Source of the DNA: Alphaproteobacteria bacterium
Lineage (GTDB): Bacteria; Pseudomonadota; Alphaproteobacteria; Rs-D84; CACZYB01
DNA length: 5,861 nucleotides
Assembly (NCBI GenBank): GCA_016297965.1
Contig: JAEDDP010000018.1
Span: 1-5,861, forward strand
Direction: 5' to 3'
The notes beneath the pieces were generated by a model. That model searched no databases. It was not told the DNA's origin and saw nothing but the letters and a program-made list of their open reading frames with translations. Position numbers and translations under genes: made by a program. Below, in pieces: positions 5,788-5,861 of this stretch (its first letter is position 1; the number at the start of each line of letters is the position of its first letter).

Positions 5788-5861
5788 GTCATCCTAAACT
5801 CGTTTCAGAATCTTTTGGGAAGGATGTGTGAGGGACAGTAAAAGATTCCGAAACAAGTTTG
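5788..5861. repeat. Palindromic intergenic repeat, cut by the window edge
   Basis: The arms taaactcgtttcagaatctttt (split here as 5795-5816) and its inverted counterpart at 5840-5861 match at 19 of 22 positions, around a 23-base centre (5817-5839). The left arm is preceded by gtcatcc (5788-5794); a matching ggatgac would be expected just past the window end. Repeats of the general form GTCATCCTGAACTTGTTTCAGGATCT and its inverse are familiar as dispersed intergenic elements in alphaproteobacterial genomes, and this copy looks diverged. That family link is from memory. Confidence 0.75.

Noticed and set aside
5739..5831. A 30-codon plus-strand frame (MRSLRNFFYKR...)
   Set aside because: It has no proper ribosome site, and its second half (HPKLVSESF) is the kind of peptide obtained by translating the palindromic repeat.

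Overview
The window looks like an AT-rich, Gram-negative alphaproteobacterial chromosome, perhaps from a host-associated (gut-type) lineage. The evidence is a proteobacterial-type DnaK (Cys in the first phosphate loop, C-terminus VVDAEFEDKK), a tRNA with encoded CCA, a lipoprotein and a Sec-exported protein typical of an envelope with an outer membrane, and a heat-shock-like promoter close to the alphaproteobacterial sigma-32 pattern. The host-associated part is a guess from base composition and gene style. No phage, IS, CRISPR or plasmid genes were seen.

Layout, left to right. Positions 1-1616 (minus) hold the N-terminal 538 codons of a large surface lipoprotein; its 3' end lies outside the window. 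Positions 1617-1780 carry its ribosome site and promoter(s). Positions 1782-1808 are the terminator of a minus-strand tRNA-Gly(GCC) gene (1821-1897), which has its own promoter (1911-1938). Positions 1961-1990 are the terminator of the next minus-strand gene, a 474-residue exported protein with 16 cysteines (2019-3443) that I cannot assign to a family. A compact intergenic region (3444-3590) holds back-to-back promoters and an imperfect inverted repeat. On the plus strand, dnaK (3591-5498) follows, closed by a strong terminator (5519-5546). The last ~315 bases have no convincing gene; they hold a pyrimidine-rich tract, a weak possible promoter and, at the very edge, one arm pair of a dispersed-type palindromic repeat.

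Each of the four genes appears to be its own transcription unit with its own promoter, and three of them (tRNA, cysteine-rich protein, dnaK) have visible terminators. The only likely regulatory link is the shared control region between dnaK and the divergent cysteine-rich secreted protein. dnaJ does not follow dnaK within the window. The most interesting items are the orphan 16-cysteine secreted protein, the inverted repeat over its promoter, the large lineage-specific lipoprotein, and the palindromic repeat at the right edge. I found no clear new multi-gene system.
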